From Streptomyces flavidovirens DSM 40150 (GTDB lineage: Bacteria; Actinomycetota; Actinomycetes; Streptomycetales; Streptomycetaceae), in NCBI RefSeq assembly GCF_000429085.1, contig NZ_AUBE01000008.1:62001-126000 (forward strand): a DNA stretch of 64,000 bases, written 5' to 3'. Both the position numbers and the translations under genes were made by a program. Under the pieces are notes generated by a model. It was not told the DNA's origin, ran no database searches, and saw only the letters and a list, made by a program, of their open reading frames with translations. Of this stretch, positions 48,406-58,163 are shown one piece after another. Each line of letters opens with the position of its first letter. The first letter of the stretch is position 1.

Positions 48406-49578
48406 GTGACGAATTTCCTGGCTGTGGAACGCGCCGTGCGGACGGCCGCACCGCATAACCTGCTGAACACGGTACGAGCCGCACTGGTCGAGCAGTACGA
48501 GGCCATCGACGTCGATCTGCTCATGGCCGATTACAGCCTCACCGTTCTCCAACCCGTTACCGAGCTGCCCCACACCTCCCAGCCCTTGCCCGTCCACGCC
48601 AGCCCTGAAGGCCGCGCGTTCGGCAGCCAGGAGCCGTACGGGCGGCTCGCGAGCGTTGGGGGCGCCGTGGACCTGCACCTGCCGGTGACGGTTCGCGGCG
48701 ACAGACTCGGCATCCTTTCCGTGCGGGTCCCGGAAGAGAGATGCACGCCTGAGAGCGTGCAGGAGCTCACCGAACTCGCAGAACTGCTCGGACACGAGAT
48801 CATCGTTGCCGAACGGGACACCGATCTCTACCTTCAGGCCCGCCGGGCCAGCCGCCTCACCCTGGCTGCCGAAATGCAGTGGCAGCTCCTGCCGGGGCGG
48901 GCCTGCACCCGCCGGGAATACGCCATCGGCGCGCAGCTGGAGCCGGCGTACGCCATTCACGGCGACAACTTCGACTGGGCCACGACGTCAGAGACGCTCA
49001 CCCTCAGTGTTACCAACGGCATGGGCGAAGGAATCCAGGCGTCCCTTCTCACCAACCTTGCCGTCAACGCACTGCGCAATGCCCGCAGGGCCGGCATCGG
49101 CATCGCCGATCAGGCAGCCCTCGCCGACCAGGCCCTGTACGCGCAGCACCAGGGCGACGAGTACGTCTCGACGCTCCTGCTGTCCTTCGAACTGGCCACG
49201 GGCCACACAAAGGTCGTGGACGCCGGCTCACCTCAGCTCTGGCGGCAACGCGACAAGACGGTGGAACGTGTGAGCTTCGAAGCGCAACTTCCCCTCGGGA
49301 TGTTCGAGGAGACCGAATATGTGGCGCAGGAGTTCGAAACCCTGCCGGGTGACCGATTGGTCTTCGTCAGCGACGGCGTCTATGCCGCCGCCACCGAGGT
49401 AGGAGAGGCTTACGGCGAGCGGAAACTGGCACGCGCCATCCAGTCCGCGAGTCTTCTGCCGGCAGCCGCCGTGCCACGCGCGATCCTGCAGGAGCTTTCC
49501 GCGTACCTCGACGCCGATGCTGACGACGACGCGTTGGTCGTGTGCCTCGACTGGTTCGGTCGCAATTCCCGTTCCTGA
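48406..49578 (+). CDS. GAF-like plus degenerate SpoIIE-type phosphatase (copy 2)
   Basis: A 390-aa paralogue of the 46242 gene, starting at GTG 48406 (TNFLAVERAV). The sensor half (VDLLMADYSLTVLQPVTELP, LPVTVRGDRLGILSVRVP) and the linker AAEMQWQLLPGR are nearly the same. In the phosphatase half VTDGNGHGIEA has become VTNGMGEGIQA: the metal-binding Asp is Asn and the His is Glu. GDNFDW and DDDALVVCLDW remain. Catalysis may be weak or lost, leaving a binding or competing protein. Confidence 0.85.
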   Translation: MTNFLAVERAVRTAAPHNLLNTVRAALVEQYEAIDVDLLMADYSLTVLQPVTELPHTSQPLPVHASPEGRAFGSQEPYGRLASVGGAVDLHLPVTVRGDRLGILSVRVPEERCTPESVQELTELAELLGHEIIVAERDTDLYLQARRASRLTLAAEMQWQLLPGRACTRREYAIGAQLEPAYAIHGDNFDWATTSETLTLSVTNGMGEGIQASLLTNLAVNALRNARRAGIGIADQAALADQALYAQHQGDEYVSTLLLSFELATGHTKVVDAGSPQLWRQRDKTVERVSFEAQLPLGMFEETEYVAQEFETLPGDRLVFVSDGVYAAATEVGEAYGERKLARAIQSASLLPAAAVPRAILQELSAYLDADADDDALVVCLDWFGRNSRS

Positions 49579-49696
49579 GCACCGCTCCTCGAACAGCTCC
49601 TCGGACACATCCAAGGCAAAAACGCCTCCTCCACAGCCCGTCGCCGGGCTGTGTTCCGGCATGGACCTGTCCGCGAGGGTGGGTAACGTGCGGAGC

Positions 49697-50836
49697 ATGG
49701 CCTCGCGGAAGACGGATCCGGGACCGGCGGCACCGGCCGTGCTGAGCACCCGCGCCCTCAATCGCGCCACTCTTGCGCGCCAGCTCCTCCTCCGGCGTGC
49801 CGCGATGTCCGCCAAGGACGCCGTCGCGCACCTGGTCGGCCTCCAGGCGCAGAACACCAAGCCGCCGTACTACCAGCTCGCCGCCCGCCTCGACGGCTTC
49901 GACCCGGAGGAGCTGTCGGGGCTGATGGCCTCGCGCGAGGTGGGACGCATCGTCACCCTGCGCTCCACCCTCCACACGCACACCGAGGACGACTGCCTCA
50001 CGCTGCGCCCGCTCGTGCAGGCCGCGCGCGAGCGGGAGGTCAGACTGTTCCGCAAGGGACTGACGGGCGTGGACCTGGAACGGCTCGCGGCGATGACTCG
50101 CGAGCTCGTAGAAGAGCGGCCCAGGACGCCGAAGGAGATCCGGGAGGCGCTGCTGAAGGAGTGGCCCGACGCGGAACCGCTCGCCGTCGGGGTCGCGGCG
50201 CGCTGCCTGCTGCCGCTGGTGCAGGTGACACCGCGAGGGCTGTGGGGGCAGAGCGGGCAGGTGGCCCTGACGACCGCCGAGCGGTGGTTCGGACGGGAGT
50301 CCGCGCCGGTTCCGGCGCCCGACGCGACCGTACTGCGCTACCTCGCGGCCTTCGGCCCGGCCTCGGTCAAGGACATGCAGACGTGGTGCGGGCTGACGCG
50401 GCTGCGCGACGCCTTCGAGCGGCTCCGGCCGCAGCTCGTCACCTTCCAGGACGCGAACGGCGTCGAGCTCTTCGACCTGCCGGACGCGCCCCGGCCCGAC
50501 GAGGGCACTCCGGCGCCGCCGAGGTTCCTTCCGGAGTACGACAACCTGCTGCTCTCGCACGCGGATCGCACGCGGGTCGTACCGGCGGAGTACAAGAACC
50601 GGACCTGGACGGGCAGTCAGAGTCACTCCACCTTCCTGGTGGACGGGTTCCTCGCGGGCGTCTGGCGGCTGGACGAGACGAAGGGCGGTGACGCCGCGAC
50701 CCTGACGATCGAGCCCTTCGGCGCGCTTACCCGCGCGCAGCGGGCGGCGCTGGCGGAGGAAGGCGAGCGCATGCTCACCACCATGACGTCGGCGGGCGCA
50801 CGCGACGTGCGCTTCGGTGGTGCGTGTACGGCGTAG
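49697..50836 (+). CDS. AlkZ-like winged-helix DNA glycosylase family protein
   Basis: A 379-aa HTH_42 protein. VLSTRALNRATLARQLLL at the start, then HLVGLQAQNTKPPYYQLAARL carrying the Gln-x-Gln pair, and the C-terminal FLPEYDNLLLSHADRTRVVP are family landmarks shared with the protein at 28524. The QAQN form matches the chromosomal AlkZ-like proteins seen in many Streptomyces. It probably repairs alkylated bases in general. ATG 49697 is chosen; GTG 49688 and 49679 are alternatives with better ribosome spacing. Confidence 0.82.
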   Translation: MASRKTDPGPAAPAVLSTRALNRATLARQLLLRRAAMSAKDAVAHLVGLQAQNTKPPYYQLAARLDGFDPEELSGLMASREVGRIVTLRSTLHTHTEDDCLTLRPLVQAAREREVRLFRKGLTGVDLERLAAMTRELVEERPRTPKEIREALLKEWPDAEPLAVGVAARCLLPLVQVTPRGLWGQSGQVALTTAERWFGRESAPVPAPDATVLRYLAAFGPASVKDMQTWCGLTRLRDAFERLRPQLVTFQDANGVELFDLPDAPRPDEGTPAPPRFLPEYDNLLLSHADRTRVVPAEYKNRTWTGSQSHSTFLVDGFLAGVWRLDETKGGDAATLTIEPFGALTRAQRAALAEEGERMLTTMTSAGARDVRFGGACTA

Positions 50837-50882
50837 GGCTGGCCGGGGCGCCAGGTGTGTTTTGCGGCGCGTACGCAACCCC

Positions 50883-51728
50883 TCACGGCAGCATGCCCGC
50901 GCCGCGGGCCGCGACCACCGCCTCCAGGCGGGTGTGCGCGCCCAGCTTCCGCATCGCGGAGCGCAAGTAACCTTTCACCGTCTCGGGGCGCAGGCCCAGC
51001 CGTTCCCCCGCCGCCGCGTTTGTCGCGCCCGCCGCCACGCAGGCCAGTACGTCGACCTCGCGCGGCGTCAGGGGGACGGGTGGCTGCCGTCGCGGCGCCC
51101 GGCCGTCGCCCGCCGCAGCCGCCAGCCGGCCGCAGACGGCGACGAGTTCCTCGCGCAGCGCCGGGTCCACGACGCGCGGCGCCAGCGCGCGCAGTTCGCT
51201 GTGCGCGGCCCTGACGAGTTCCCACGCGCCGGGTCCCGCCACCGGCTCGCGCGCCGCCGCCAGCAGCCGTTGTACGTCGTCCTGTACGACCAGAGACTGC
51301 TCCACGTCGCGCGCCGCCGCCATCGCGGCGTTCAGCGCGCGGTCGCCGAGCGGCATCGCCTCGCGCAGGGCGGCGTACAGTACGCCGCGCACTTTCCGGT
51401 GTACGACGACCGGCACCGCCAGCACCGCGCGCAGGCCCTCGGCGGCGACCGCCACGTCGTACTCGTGGCTGATGTGCCGCGACGCGTGGTAGTCGGTGAC
51501 CGCGCAGGGGCGCGACAGCGCCATGGACTTTCCGCCGAGTCCACTGCCCGCCGTGACGACGAGGCCGTGCAGTGCGTGCGTTGCGGCACCGCTCAGCTCG
51601 GCGATACGCAGCCGGCGGCCGTGGCCGTCGGTGGGCAACAGGCCCCCGAAGGCAACCGGCAGCCCGGAGGCACGGCGCATCCGCGACAGAGCCGCTTGCA
51701 TCTCCGCCACCCCGGCGACATCCCCCAC
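50883..51728 (-). CDS. GAF-LuxR transcriptional regulator
   Basis: A 281-aa protein. Residues 20-150 form a GAF-type domain (GLVVTAGSGLGGKSMALSRPCAV, AVLAVPVVVHRKVRGVLYAAL). The C-terminus is a LuxR helix-turn-helix (LTPREVDVLACVAAGATNAAAGERLGL, ETVKGYLRSAMRKLGAHTR). Such regulators stand divergent to acyl-CoA ligase or fatty acid operons in Streptomyces. Here the two ligase genes begin 125 bp away on the other strand, so it likely controls them in response to a small ligand. Confidence 0.9.
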   Translation of the reverse strand: MGDVAGVAEMQAALSRMRRASGLPVAFGGLLPTDGHGRRLRIAELSGAATHALHGLVVTAGSGLGGKSMALSRPCAVTDYHASRHISHEYDVAVAAEGLRAVLAVPVVVHRKVRGVLYAALREAMPLGDRALNAAMAAARDVEQSLVVQDDVQRLLAAAREPVAGPGAWELVRAAHSELRALAPRVVDPALREELVAVCGRLAAAAGDGRAPRRQPPVPLTPREVDVLACVAAGATNAAAGERLGLRPETVKGYLRSAMRKLGAHTRLEAVVAARGAGMLP

Positions 51729-51853
51729 GCGTGCTTCCCTTCACCCCCGTACGGGGGTAGTGAGACCCATGCCACTGATTACACGATGTCAGAGAGCGGA
51801 CCGGCAATGGTCCGGCAACCGTCCGGGCAAGAGTCGGGCAAGGAGGAGGACGC

Positions 51854-53569
51854 ATGACGGCACGAGGCGACGCGACGGAGCAATTCCGGTCGGGCCGGGA
51901 CTTTCTGCTCCAGCACCGGGAGGACTACAGGGCGGCGTACGAAGGCTTCGTCTGGCCGCGCCCCGAGCGGTTCAACTGGGCGCTCGACTGGTTCGACCGG
52001 ATCGCCGAGGGCAACGGCAGGACCGCTCTGCACATCGTGGAGGAAGACGGCCGGCGCACGGAGATCTCCTTCGAGGCGCTGTCTGCCCGCTCCGGGCAGA
52101 CCGCCAACTGGCTGCGCGCGCAGGGGGTCGCGGCCGGGGACAGGATCCTCGTCATGCTCGGCAATCAGGTGGAGCTCTGGGAGACCGCACTCGCCGCGAT
52201 GAAGCTGCGCGCCGTGGTCATTCCGGCGACACCGCTGCTCGGGCCCGCCGACCTGCGCGACCGGATCGAGCGCGGCAGGGCCCGGCATGTGATCGTGCGG
52301 GACGAGGACGCGGCGAAATTCGACGACGTACCCGGGGATTACACGTGCATCGTCGTCGGAGGCGAGGCGGATGAGGCGAGCGAGGCGGGGGAGGCCGGCC
52401 GTCGTGACGGCTGGCTGTCGTACGCCGATGCCCGCTACAGCCCCGCGGCCTTCGAGCCGGACGGTGTTACGCACGCCACCGACCCGCTGATGCTCTACTT
52501 CACCTCAGGTACGACCGCCCGGCCCAAGCTCGTCGAGCACACCCATGTGTCGTACCCGATCGGCCATTTGGCCACGATGTACTGGATCGGACTCAAGCCC
52601 GGCGACGTCCATCTCAACATCTCCTCGCCCGGCTGGGCCAAGCACGCCTGGTCGAATCTCTTCGCCCCGTGGAACGCCGAGGCGACCGTCTTCATCTACA
52701 ACTACACCCGCTTCGACCCGGTCAGGCTGATGGCCGAGATGGACCGCGCGGGAGTCACGAGCTTCTGCGCCCCGCCCACCGTCTGGCGCATGCTGATCCA
52801 GGCGGACCTCGGCCAGTTGCGCACGCCGCCGCGCGAGGCCCTCGCGGCGGGGGAGCCGCTCAACCCCGAGGTCATCGAGACCGTGCGGCGCGAGTGGGGC
52901 GTGACGATCAGGGACGGCTTCGGGCAGACGGAGACGGCCGTCCAGGTCGCCAACACTCCGGGGCAGCGGCTCCTCGCCGGTTCCATGGGGCGGCCCAGTC
53001 CCGGCTTCGTCATCGAGCTGCTCGACCCGGTCACGGGGGAGGCGGGGGTGAGCGAGGGCGAGATCTGCCTCGATCTCTCCGCGGACCCGGTCGGGCTGAT
53101 GACCGGCTACCACGGCGATCCGGAGCGTACGGCGGAGGCCATGGCGGGCGGCTACTACCGCACCGGCGACATCGGTTCGCGGGACGCCGATGGATACATT
53201 ACGTACATCGGGCGCAGTGACGACGTGTTCAAGGCCTCCGACTACAAGATCTCGCCCTTCGAGCTGGAGAGCGCGCTGCTGGAGCACGAGGCGGTGGCGG
53301 AGGCCGCGGTCGTGCCCGCGCCCGACCCGCTGCGGCTGGCCGTGCCCAAGGCGTACGTCGTACTCGCCGAGGGGTGGGAGCCGGGGCCCGACACGGCCAA
53401 GGTGCTCTTCGCCCACTCGCGGTCGGTGCTCGCGGCGTACCAGCGGATCAGGCGCATCGAATTCGCCGAGCTGCCGAAGACGGTGTCCGGCAAGATCCGC
53501 CGGATCGAGCTGCGTGAGCGTACGGCGAAGGGCTCGGCGGCGGAGTACCACGAGGGGGACCTGCGATGA
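51854..53569 (+). CDS. Acyl-CoA synthetase, AMP-binding (medium-chain type)
   Basis: A 571-aa ANL-family enzyme. [19 protein letters not shown] is the P-loop (about residue 217), GFGQTETAV the A5 motif, [37 protein letters not shown] the hinge region, and [15 protein letters not shown] carries the catalytic lysine. The overall pattern fits ACSM/acetyl-CoA-synthetase-like medium-chain ligases. AGGAGGA precedes ATG 51854. It overlaps the next ligase gene (ATGA), so the two are made together. Confidence 0.9.
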   Translation: MTARGDATEQFRSGRDFLLQHREDYRAAYEGFVWPRPERFNWALDWFDRIAEGNGRTALHIVEEDGRRTEISFEALSARSGQTANWLRAQGVAAGDRILVMLGNQVELWETALAAMKLRAVVIPATPLLGPADLRDRIERGRARHVIVRDEDAAKFDDVPGDYTCIVVGGEADEASEAGEAGRRDGWLSYADARYSPAAFEPDGVTHATDPLMLYFTSGTTARPKLVEHTHVSYPIGHLATMYWIGLKPGDVHLNISSPGWAKHAWSNLFAPWNAEATVFIYNYTRFDPVRLMAEMDRAGVTSFCAPPTVWRMLIQADLGQLRTPPREALAAGEPLNPEVIETVRREWGVTIRDGFGQTETAVQVANTPGQRLLAGSMGRPSPGFVIELLDPVTGEAGVSEGEICLDLSADPVGLMTGYHGDPERTAEAMAGGYYRTGDIGSRDADGYITYIGRSDDVFKASDYKISPFELESALLEHEAVAEAAVVPAPDPLRLAVPKAYVVLAEGWEPGPDTAKVLFAHSRSVLAAYQRIRRIEFAELPKTVSGKIRRIELRERTAKGSAAEYHEGDLR

Positions 53570-55182
53570 ACGCGGACAGCTCGAACTCCTATACGCATGG
53601 GACCGGCACCGCGCCGCTCCTCGGCGACACGATCGGCCAGAACCTCGACCGGGCGATCGCGGCGTACCCGGAACGGGAGGCGCTGGTCGATGTGGCGGCG
53701 GGCACCCGGTGGACGTACGCCGAATTCGGTGGCGCCGTCGACCAGTTGGCACGCGGCCTGCTCGGGACGGGGGTCGCCAAGGGCGACCGGGTCGGGATCT
53801 GGGCGGTGAACTGCGCTCAATGGGTGCTCGTGCAGTACGCCACGGCCCGGATCGGCGCGATCATGGTGAACATCAACCCGGCGTACCGGGCGCACGAGCT
53901 GGCGTACGTGCTCGAACAGGCCGGGGTCTCGGTCCTCTTCGCCTCGCAGTCCCACAAGACGAGCGACTACCGCGCCCTGGTCGACCAGGTGCGGCCCGAC
54001 TGCCCCGGTCTGCGGGCGGTGCACTACATCGACGACGGTTCGTGGGATGTGCTGCTCGACGCGGCGCGACAGGTGACCGACGGCCAACTGGCCGAGCGTG
54101 CTGCCGGGTTGTCCTGCGACGACCCGGTGAACATCCAGTACACCTCGGGCACGACCGGTTTCCCGAAGGGCGCCACCCTCTCGCACCACAACATCCTCAA
54201 CAACGGCTACTTCGTGGGCGAGATGGCCGGCTACACCGAGCAGGACCGGATCTGCCTGCCCGTTCCCTTCTACCACTGCTTCGGCATGGTGATGGGAAAC
54301 CTCGCGGCCACCTCCCACGGCGCGTGCATCGTCGTCCCGGCCCCGTCCTTCGACCCGGCGGCGACCCTGCGAGCCGTGCAGGAGGAGCGCTGCACCTCGC
54401 TCTACGGCGTTCCGACGATGTTCATCGCGGAGCTGGGCCTCGCTGACTTCTCCTCGTACGACCTGCCCTCCCTGCGCACCGGCATCATGGCCGGCTCGCC
54501 CTGCCCCGTGGAGGTGATGAAGCGGGTCGTCACCGAGATGCACATGGCCGAGGTGTCCATCTGCTACGGCATGACGGAGACCTCGCCGGTCTCCACCCAG
54601 ACCCGCCGCGAGGACGACCTGGAGCGCCGTACGGGCACGGTCGGCCGGGTCATGCCGCACGTCGAGATCAAGGTCGTCGACCCGGTGACGGGCGTGACGC
54701 TGCCGCGCGGCGAGGCGGGTGAGCTGTGCACCCGCGGCTACAGCGTGATGCTCGGCTACTGGAACGAGCCGGAGAAGACGGCGGAGGTCATCGACGCGGG
54801 CCGCTGGATGCACACGGGCGACCTGGCGGTGATCCGCGAGGACGGTTACGTCCAGATCGTCGGCCGCATCAAGGACATGATCATCAGGGGTGGTGAGAAC
54901 GTCTATCCGCGCGAGATCGAGGAGTTCCTCTACAGCCACCCCAAGATCACCGACGTCCAGGTGGTCGGCGTCCCCGACGACCGTTACGGCGAGGAGATCC
55001 TGGCCTGCGTCATCCCGCGCGACCGGGACGACCCGCCGACGCTGGACGAGCTCACGTCGTACTGCCGCGACCGACTGGCCCACTACAAGATCCCGCGCCG
55101 CCTGCAGATCATGGACTCCTTCCCGATGACGGTCAGCGGGAAGGTCAGGAAGATCGAACTGCGGGAGCGGTATCAGGGGTAG
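53566..55182 (+). CDS. Fatty acid-CoA ligase, AMP-binding
   Basis: A 538-aa FadD-like enzyme: [20 protein letters not shown] (P-loop), [14 protein letters not shown] (A5), [21 protein letters not shown] (A7-A8), [20 protein letters not shown] and [14 protein letters not shown] with the catalytic lysine. It resembles the broad-specificity FadD3/FadD35-like acyl-CoA synthetases of actinomycetes. It is the second gene of a two-gene ligase operon, convergent with the zinc-ribbon gene 11 bp away. Confidence 0.9.
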   Translation: MNADSSNSYTHGTGTAPLLGDTIGQNLDRAIAAYPEREALVDVAAGTRWTYAEFGGAVDQLARGLLGTGVAKGDRVGIWAVNCAQWVLVQYATARIGAIMVNINPAYRAHELAYVLEQAGVSVLFASQSHKTSDYRALVDQVRPDCPGLRAVHYIDDGSWDVLLDAARQVTDGQLAERAAGLSCDDPVNIQYTSGTTGFPKGATLSHHNILNNGYFVGEMAGYTEQDRICLPVPFYHCFGMVMGNLAATSHGACIVVPAPSFDPAATLRAVQEERCTSLYGVPTMFIAELGLADFSSYDLPSLRTGIMAGSPCPVEVMKRVVTEMHMAEVSICYGMTETSPVSTQTRREDDLERRTGTVGRVMPHVEIKVVDPVTGVTLPRGEAGELCTRGYSVMLGYWNEPEKTAEVIDAGRWMHTGDLAVIREDGYVQIVGRIKDMIIRGGENVYPREIEEFLYSHPKITDVQVVGVPDDRYGEEILACVIPRDRDDPPTLDELTSYCRDRLAHYKIPRRLQIMDSFPMTVSGKVRKIELRERYQG

Positions 55183-55193
55183 GGGCGGGTCGC

Positions 55194-55940
55194 TCAGGCG
55201 CCGGTGGTGATCAGCTCGTCCGCCGGGCGGTTGGCCGGTTGCGGCGTCCCCGTGAGATCCATGACGAACAGCGGCACGTCGAGGGCGTCGGCGCGGGCCC
55301 GCGCGTCGTCGTCGTACCCGGCGAGGGAGAAGAACACGCTCACCGCCGACGCGCTGAGCCCGTGGAGCCACAGGCACTCGACGTCGCGCAGGCCGGCGGG
55401 GTGGGTCGTCGGGTCGACCTGGGCGACCAGGCCCGGTGCGCGCAGGTCGATGCCGGAGGCCGGCCGTTCGGGGGACTGCATGATGTCGCGGAATCCGAGC
55501 CACTTGAGGTAGAGCGCCGCCGCGGTCACCGCGTCCCGCCCGGTCCTGATCGTCATCGGGCGGAACGCCGGGCGCGGGGGAGTGGCGGTCCGCGGCAGCG
55601 GGATGTGGGACGGACGGCCGGCGGCAGGGGCCGTCCCAGGTCCGGCGGCAGGGGTGGCCGGGGGCGGTGCGGTGCGCGGCACCGGACGTACCGGTATGCG
55701 CAGCACGACACCGCAGGCGCACCCCAGCTCGGGCTGCGGCCACTGGTCCTGGCGCCCGCACGAGCCGCACCGGACCGTCACCCAGGCGTCGGTCCAGGTG
55801 CGGTGCGTGATCCGTTCGGGGGCGGCGCCCCGTAACAGCGGCGGGGCCAGCGGCTCTCCGCACGCGCAAGGGAAGACCGGTGGCGTGAAGCTGTGCTGCC
55901 GACGGCATGCCGGGCAGCGCACCGGCACGTTCTGTCCCAT
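55194..55940 (-). CDS. Zinc-ribbon protein with Mrr-like nuclease fold (probably inactive)
   Basis: A 248-aa protein starting at ATG 55940 behind GAGGGGG. Two zinc-ribbon-like modules (RCPACRRQHSF with PCACGEP, and VRCGSCGRQDQW with GCACGVV) are followed by a Pro/Thr-rich linker. A C-terminal domain AALYLKWLGFRDI, ASGIDLRAPGLVAQVDP and VFFSLAGYDDDA resembles the restriction-endonuclease (Mrr) fold. The usual Q-x-K catalytic element reads QVD, so cleavage is doubtful. Function unknown; DNA binding is likely. Confidence 0.65.
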   Translation of the reverse strand: MGQNVPVRCPACRRQHSFTPPVFPCACGEPLAPPLLRGAAPERITHRTWTDAWVTVRCGSCGRQDQWPQPELGCACGVVLRIPVRPVPRTAPPPATPAAGPGTAPAAGRPSHIPLPRTATPPRPAFRPMTIRTGRDAVTAAALYLKWLGFRDIMQSPERPASGIDLRAPGLVAQVDPTTHPAGLRDVECLWLHGLSASAVSVFFSLAGYDDDARARADALDVPLFVMDLTGTPQPANRPADELITTGA

Positions 55941-56067
55941 GACCGTCCCCCTCGGACCGTCGTCCTGTCCATGTGCGTGTGCCCATCGTCCACCAAGAGC
56001 GACGACTTGGGGAGGGCCTTCAACCAATGCCCGCTCTTGACGCGCGCCCGACCTCACTTTAGATTGC

Positions 56068-56103
56068 TTCCGTATAGCAGAATCGAAATTCCGCATTATG
56101 GAA
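56068..56103 (+). promoter_or_regulatory. Paired operator upstream of gcl (IclR/AllR-like)
   Basis: Two 15-bp sites, TTCCGTATAGCAGAA (56068-56082) and TTCCGCATTATGGAA (56089-56103), both fitting TTCC-N7-(G/A)GAA, lie 21 bp apart centre to centre (two helical turns), ending 66 nt before the gcl start. This spacing and sequence resemble operators of IclR-family purine/allantoin regulators. The region is unusually AT-rich for the window. Confidence 0.65.
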
Positions 56104-56169
56104 ACCATCGTGAGCGCTCACCGATCCGCAGCGGTGAGGTCGCTCCGACTGGCCGAGCAGGAGTACGCG

Positions 56170-57945
56170 ATGCCTCGAATGACCGCAGCCCGAGCCGCAG
56201 TTGAGATCCTCAAGCGCGAAGGCGTCACGAACGCGTTCGGTGTGCCGGGCGCGGCGATCAACCCGTTCTACAAGGCCCTCCAGGCGGGCGGTGGCATCGA
56301 CCACACGCTCGCCCGCCATGTCGAGGGCGCGTCCCACATGGCCGAGGGCTACACCCGCACCAAGGCGGGCAACATCGGTGTGTGCATCGGTACGTCCGGC
56401 CCCGCCGGCACCGACATGATCACCGGCCTCTACTCCGCGATCGGTGACTCCATCCCGATCCTGTGCATCACCGGCCAGGCGCCGACCGCGGTGATCCACA
56501 AGGAGGACTTCCAGGCCGTCGACATCGCGTCGATCGCCAAGCCGGTCACCAAGTGGGCGACCACCGTCCTGGAGGCCGCGCAGGTCCCCGGCGTCTTCCA
56601 GCAGGCGTTCCACCTGATGCGCTCCGGCCGCCCCGGCCCGGTCCTCATCGACCTGCCGATCGACGTCCAGCTCACCGAGATCGAGTTCGACCCCGAGACC
56701 TACGAGCCGCTGCCGGTCTACAAGCCCGCTGCCACCCGCAAGCAGGTCGAGAAGGCCGTCCAGATGCTCGTCGCGTCCGAGCGGCCGCTGATCGTCGCGG
56801 GCGGCGGCATCATCAACGCCGACGCCTCCGAGCTGCTCGTCGAGTTCGCCGAGGTGACCGGCGTCCCCGTCGTCCCGACCCTGATGGGCTGGGGCATCCT
56901 CGCCGACGACCACGAGCTGAACGCCGGCATGGTCGGCCTCCAGACCTCGCACCGCTACGGCAACGCGACCTTCCTGGAGTCGGACTTCGTCCTCGGCATC
57001 GGCAACCGCTGGGCCAACCGCCACACCGGTGGCCTGGACGTCTACACCAAGGGCCGCACGTTCGTCCACGTCGACATCGAGCCCACCCAGCTCGGCAAGA
57101 TCTTCGCCCCGGACTACGCGATCGCGTCCGACGCCAAGGCCGCGCTGGAGCTCTTCGTCGAGGTGGCGAAGGAGCTCAAGGCCGCCGGCAAGCTGCCGGA
57201 CCGCTCCGAGTGGGCCGCCTCCGCGCAGGAGCGCAAGGCGACCCTCCAGCGCCGTACGCACTTCGACAACGTGCCGATGAAGCCGCAGCGCGTGTACGAG
57301 GAGATGAACCGCGCCTTCGGCCCCGAGACCCGGTACGTCACCACCATCGGCCTCTCGCAGATCGCCGGCGCGCAGATGCTGCACGTCTACCGGCCGCGCC
57401 ACTGGATCAACTGCGGCCAGGCGGGTCCGCTCGGCTGGACGATCCCGGCCGCGCTCGGTGTCGCCACCGCCGACCCCGAGACGCCGGTCGTCGCGCTCTC
57501 CGGCGACTACGACTTCCAGTTCATGCTCGAAGAGCTGGCCGTCGGCGCGCAGCACAACATCCCGTACGTCCACGTCCTGGTGAACAACGCGTACCTCGGC
57601 CTGATCCGCCAGGCGCAGCGCAACCTCGACATCAACTTCCAGGTCAACCTGGAGTTCGAGAACATCAACTCCCCGGAGCTCGGCGTCTACGGCGTGGACC
57701 ACGTCAAGGTCGCCGAGGGCCTCGGCTGCAAGGCGATCCGCGTCACCGAGCCGGACCAGCTGCTGCCCGCCTTCGAGGAGGCCAAGAAGCTCGCCGCCGA
57801 GTACCGCGTCCCGGTCGTCGTCGAGGCGATCCTGGAGCGCGTCACGAACATCTCGATGGGCGTTCAGATCGACGGCGTCAACGAGTGGGAAGAGCTGGCC
57901 ACCGAGCCGGGCCACGCCCCGACGGCGATCCGTCCGCTCGTCTGA
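56170..57945 (+). CDS. gcl: Glyoxylate carboligase
   Basis: A 591-aa thiamine-diphosphate enzyme, starting at ATG 56170 with GGAG 7 nt upstream. [15 protein letters not shown] is the Gcl signature in which valine takes the place of the catalytic glutamate of other family members. [22 protein letters not shown] and [20 protein letters not shown] with a later Asn form the cofactor site. It joins two glyoxylates to tartronate semialdehyde plus CO2 in purine or glycolate breakdown. It is preceded by a paired operator and followed by two hairpins. Confidence 0.95.
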   Translation: MPRMTAARAAVEILKREGVTNAFGVPGAAINPFYKALQAGGGIDHTLARHVEGASHMAEGYTRTKAGNIGVCIGTSGPAGTDMITGLYSAIGDSIPILCITGQAPTAVIHKEDFQAVDIASIAKPVTKWATTVLEAAQVPGVFQQAFHLMRSGRPGPVLIDLPIDVQLTEIEFDPETYEPLPVYKPAATRKQVEKAVQMLVASERPLIVAGGGIINADASELLVEFAEVTGVPVVPTLMGWGILADDHELNAGMVGLQTSHRYGNATFLESDFVLGIGNRWANRHTGGLDVYTKGRTFVHVDIEPTQLGKIFAPDYAIASDAKAALELFVEVAKELKAAGKLPDRSEWAASAQERKATLQRRTHFDNVPMKPQRVYEEMNRAFGPETRYVTTIGLSQIAGAQMLHVYRPRHWINCGQAGPLGWTIPAALGVATADPETPVVALSGDYDFQFMLEELAVGAQHNIPYVHVLVNNAYLGLIRQAQRNLDINFQVNLEFENINSPELGVYGVDHVKVAEGLGCKAIRVTEPDQLLPAFEEAKKLAAEYRVPVVVEAILERVTNISMGVQIDGVNEWEELATEPGHAPTAIRPLV

Positions 57946-58001
57946 CGGACCCTCCAGGACTCGCCCCAGAGCCCGCCCCAGGGCTCTGCCCGCCCTCCCG
58001 T

Positions 58002-58039
58002 CCCGAGGCCCGGTCTGCTTCCGCAGGCCGGGCCTCGGG
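58002..58039 (+). terminator. Terminator after gcl
   Basis: A 17-bp stem with one G-T wobble (CCCGAGGCCCGGTCTGC / GCAGGCCGGGCCTCGGG) and a TTCC loop. A smaller hairpin, AGAGCCC/GGGCTCT, precedes it at 57968-57987. Confidence 0.88.
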
Positions 58040-58163
58040 CGCTTCGGCGCGCGTACACCTCATTGCGTCCCCCGGCTTGCGGGGCCCGGACCCAGCGATT
58101 GATCTTGACCCAGCACCGCATCCGGTGCCACATCCGGTCATACCGCTTCGAGGGAGTGCCCCT

